Origin: Mycobacterium simiae | GTDB taxonomy: Bacteria > Actinomycetota > Actinomycetes > Mycobacteriales > Mycobacteriaceae | Assembly: GCF_010727605.1 (NCBI RefSeq) | Contig: NZ_AP022568.1 | Coordinates: 682,001-746,000, forward strand | Reading direction: 5' to 3' | DNA: 64,000 nucleotides | Part shown: one piece after another, positions 62,721-64,000 of the stretch | Layout of the letters: each line of letters opens with the position of its first letter | Position numbering within the stretch: position 1 is the first letter of the stretch | Program-made: the position numbers and the translations under genes | Notes under the pieces: generated by a model | What the model saw: the letters and a program-made list of their open reading frames with translations, nothing else | Databases searched by the model: none | What the model was told of the DNA's origin: nothing

Positions 62721-63617
62721 TCAGGCCCGTGGGTGGGCCTGATCATGCACGGCCCGCAACCGCGACACCGCGACATGGGTGTAGAGCTGGGTGGTGGCCA
62801 AGCTCGAATGGCCCAGCAACTCCTGAACCACCCGCAGGTCGGCCCCGCCCTCGAGCAGATGCGTGGCGGCGCTGTGCCGCAGCCCGTGCGGACCCATATC
62901 CGGAGCGCCGTCCACCGCCGCGATCGTCTGGTGCACGACGGTTCGGGCCTGCCGCACGTCGAGCCGGCGACCCCGTGCGCCGAGCAGCAGCGCCCGGCCG
63001 GACTCCGCGGTCACCAGCGCGGGACGCCCGCCGGCCAGCCAGGCGTGCAACGCGTCAGCGGCCGGCACCCCGAACGGTGCGGTGCGCTGCTTGTTGCCCT
63101 TGCCGAGCACCCGCACCACCCGCTGTCCGGTGTCGACATCGTCGACGTCCAGGCCGCACAGCTCGCTGACTCGGATGCCGGTGGCGTAGAGCATCTCGAC
63201 GATCAGCCGGTCCCGCAGCGCCAGCGGATCTCCTTGCTGGGCGCCGGATTTCGCGGCCGCCATGGCGTCGAGAGCCTGATCCTGGCGCAGCACCGCCGGC
63301 AGGGTGCGGTGCGCCTTGGGGACCTGCAGGCGCGCGGCGGGATCCGTCGCCAGCAACCCGCGCCGCAGCGCCCACGCGGTGAACGCCTTGACCGCCGAGG
63401 TGCGGCGGGCCAGCGTGGTGCGAGCGGCCCCGGCCACCGCCCCGCTGGACAACCAGGACCGCAGCAGCGGCAGGCTGATCGCGTCGAGACCCGCGCCGTG
63501 GCGCTCCAGATAGGCGAACAACGAGCGCAGGTCGCCCAGGTAAGCGCGGCGGGTGTGCGCGGACCGGCCGCACTGCAAATTCAGGTATTCGTCGAACTCG
63601 TCGAGGATCGCCTGCAC
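62721..63617 (-). CDS. xerC: Site-specific tyrosine recombinase XerC
   Basis: 298 residues from a GTG. The N-terminal SAM-like domain ([23 protein letters not shown]) is followed by the catalytic domain with Arg in [17 protein letters not shown], Lys in [12 protein letters not shown], His-x-x-Arg in [20 protein letters not shown], His in [17 protein letters not shown] and the nucleophile Tyr of QLYTHV. All six catalytic positions are present. It resolves chromosome dimers at dif with XerD. Confidence 0.95.
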   Translation of the reverse strand: MQAILDEFDEYLNLQCGRSAHTRRAYLGDLRSLFAYLERHGAGLDAISLPLLRSWLSSGAVAGAARTTLARRTSAVKAFTAWALRRGLLATDPAARLQVPKAHRTLPAVLRQDQALDAMAAAKSGAQQGDPLALRDRLIVEMLYATGIRVSELCGLDVDDVDTGQRVVRVLGKGNKQRTAPFGVPAADALHAWLAGGRPALVTAESGRALLLGARGRRLDVRQARTVVHQTIAAVDGAPDMGPHGLRHSAATHLLEGGADLRVVQELLGHSSLATTQLYTHVAVSRLRAVHDQAHPRA

Positions 63618-63649
63618 TCGACCACGGTGGCAGCGCGACCCGCTGCTGG

Positions 63650-64000
63650 TCAGCCGACGCGCCGAAGTGTGTCCGGGGTGAGATCTTTCAGCGTCGGGTA
63701 ACCGTCGACGGCCATGATGAGGTCCGCCTCGGCGAGCAGGCTGCGCAGCACGTGCACGATGCCGTCGACGCCGCCGAGCGCCAGCCCGTAGGCGTATGGC
63801 CGGCCGACGCCCACCGCGGTTGCCCCCAACGCCAGCGCCTTGACGACGTCGGCGCCGCTGCGAATCCCCGAGTCGAACAGCACCGGCAGCCCGTCGGCCG
63901 CTTCCACCACGCCCGGCAGGCAGTCCAGTGCGGGCAAGCCGCCGTTGGCCTGCCGACCGCCGTGGGTCGAGCAGTAGATGCCGTCGACACCGCCGTCCCT
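63650..64000 (-). CDS. FMN-dependent alpha-hydroxy-acid dehydrogenase, C-terminal part (partial)
   Basis: The last 116 residues only; the gene continues past 64000. It reads [18 protein letters not shown], where HGGRQ is the catalytic His-Arg motif of lactate/glycolate oxidase-type flavoenzymes, then [19 protein letters not shown] and [19 protein letters not shown], the FMN phosphate site. Family members include LldD, lactate 2-monooxygenase and MftD; the substrate cannot be told from this part. It is 32 bp after, and on the same strand as, xerC. Confidence 0.9.
   Translation of the reverse strand, partial: RDGGVDGIYCSTHGGRQANGGLPALDCLPGVVEAADGLPVLFDSGIRSGADVVKALALGATAVGVGRPYAYGLALGGVDGIVHVLRSLLAEADLIMAVDGYPTLKDLTPDTLRRVG

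Overview
The window is high-GC chromosomal DNA of a Mycobacterium, most likely a slow grower; the species cannot be fixed from sequence alone. The gene order infB-ylxR-nusA-rimP ... proS-efpA-cysG-cobB-cobO-chlID ... mqo ... mtr-nicT ... mapB ... ispG-rip1-dxr ... rlmN-cdsA-frr-pyrH ... amiC-tsf-rpsB ... xerC follows the M. tuberculosis Rv2839c to Rv2894c backbone. A PPE protein, EfpA, mycothione reductase, an MPT63-like protein, an MPT53-like thioredoxin and a tandem 53-bp MIRU-like element are all mycobacterial. No rRNA, tRNA, CRISPR array, insertion sequence or phage gene was found.

Layout. 1-2.4 kb: translation and transcription-factor operon (infB edge, ylxR, nusA, rimP, minus strand). 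2.6-5.4 kb: Tat-type lipoprotein, a partner protein and proS. 5.5-12.8 kb: efflux pump EfpA and a siroheme/cobalamin run (cysG, cobB, cobO, a ChlI-ChlD chelatase, a GNAT protein). 12.8-16.9 kb: mqo, an alpha/beta hydrolase and mycothione reductase. 16.9-33.8 kb: the main accessory block, devoted to nickel and hydrogen. 33.8-40.4 kb: a variable stretch (phosphodiesterase, small secreted protein, orphan PPE, class I amidotransferase, hydrolase, cobQ, mapB). 40.5-53 kb: cell-envelope, isoprenoid and housekeeping genes. 53-64 kb: stress and regulatory genes, then amiC-tsf-rpsB, an M23 peptidase, a 20-bp minisatellite, xerC and the edge of an FMN-dependent hydroxyacid dehydrogenase.

The accessory block can be read as one nickel/hydrogen module. 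A Fur-family regulator and a NicT nickel permease diverge around a site with the core TGCAA-N5-TTGCA, the layout known for the nickel-responsive Fur homologue Nur. hypA follows, then a decayed remnant of hypB. Next come the small and large subunits of a group 1h (actinobacterial, high-affinity) [NiFe] hydrogenase. A tightly coupled set of accessory genes follows: a NifU-domain protein, DUF5947, DUF6084, a 453-residue protein of unknown function, a 39-residue membrane peptide, a maturation protease, hypC, hypF, a SIS-HypC fusion, a GmhA-like SIS protein, hypE, a second hypC, hypD and a DUF6390 protein. Most junctions are 1-4 base overlaps. The odd points are the loss of an intact hypB beside hypA, the two sugar-isomerase-fold proteins placed between hypF and hypE, and the possible Nur control.

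Regulatory and repeat features worth attention are a 37-bp near-perfect palindrome between rimP and the lipoprotein gene, a MarR operator overlapping its own start codon, an inverted repeat in the 22-bp cysG-efpA gap, a SigF-like promoter before a CsbD-like gene that ends in a strong terminator, and several short tandem repeats.
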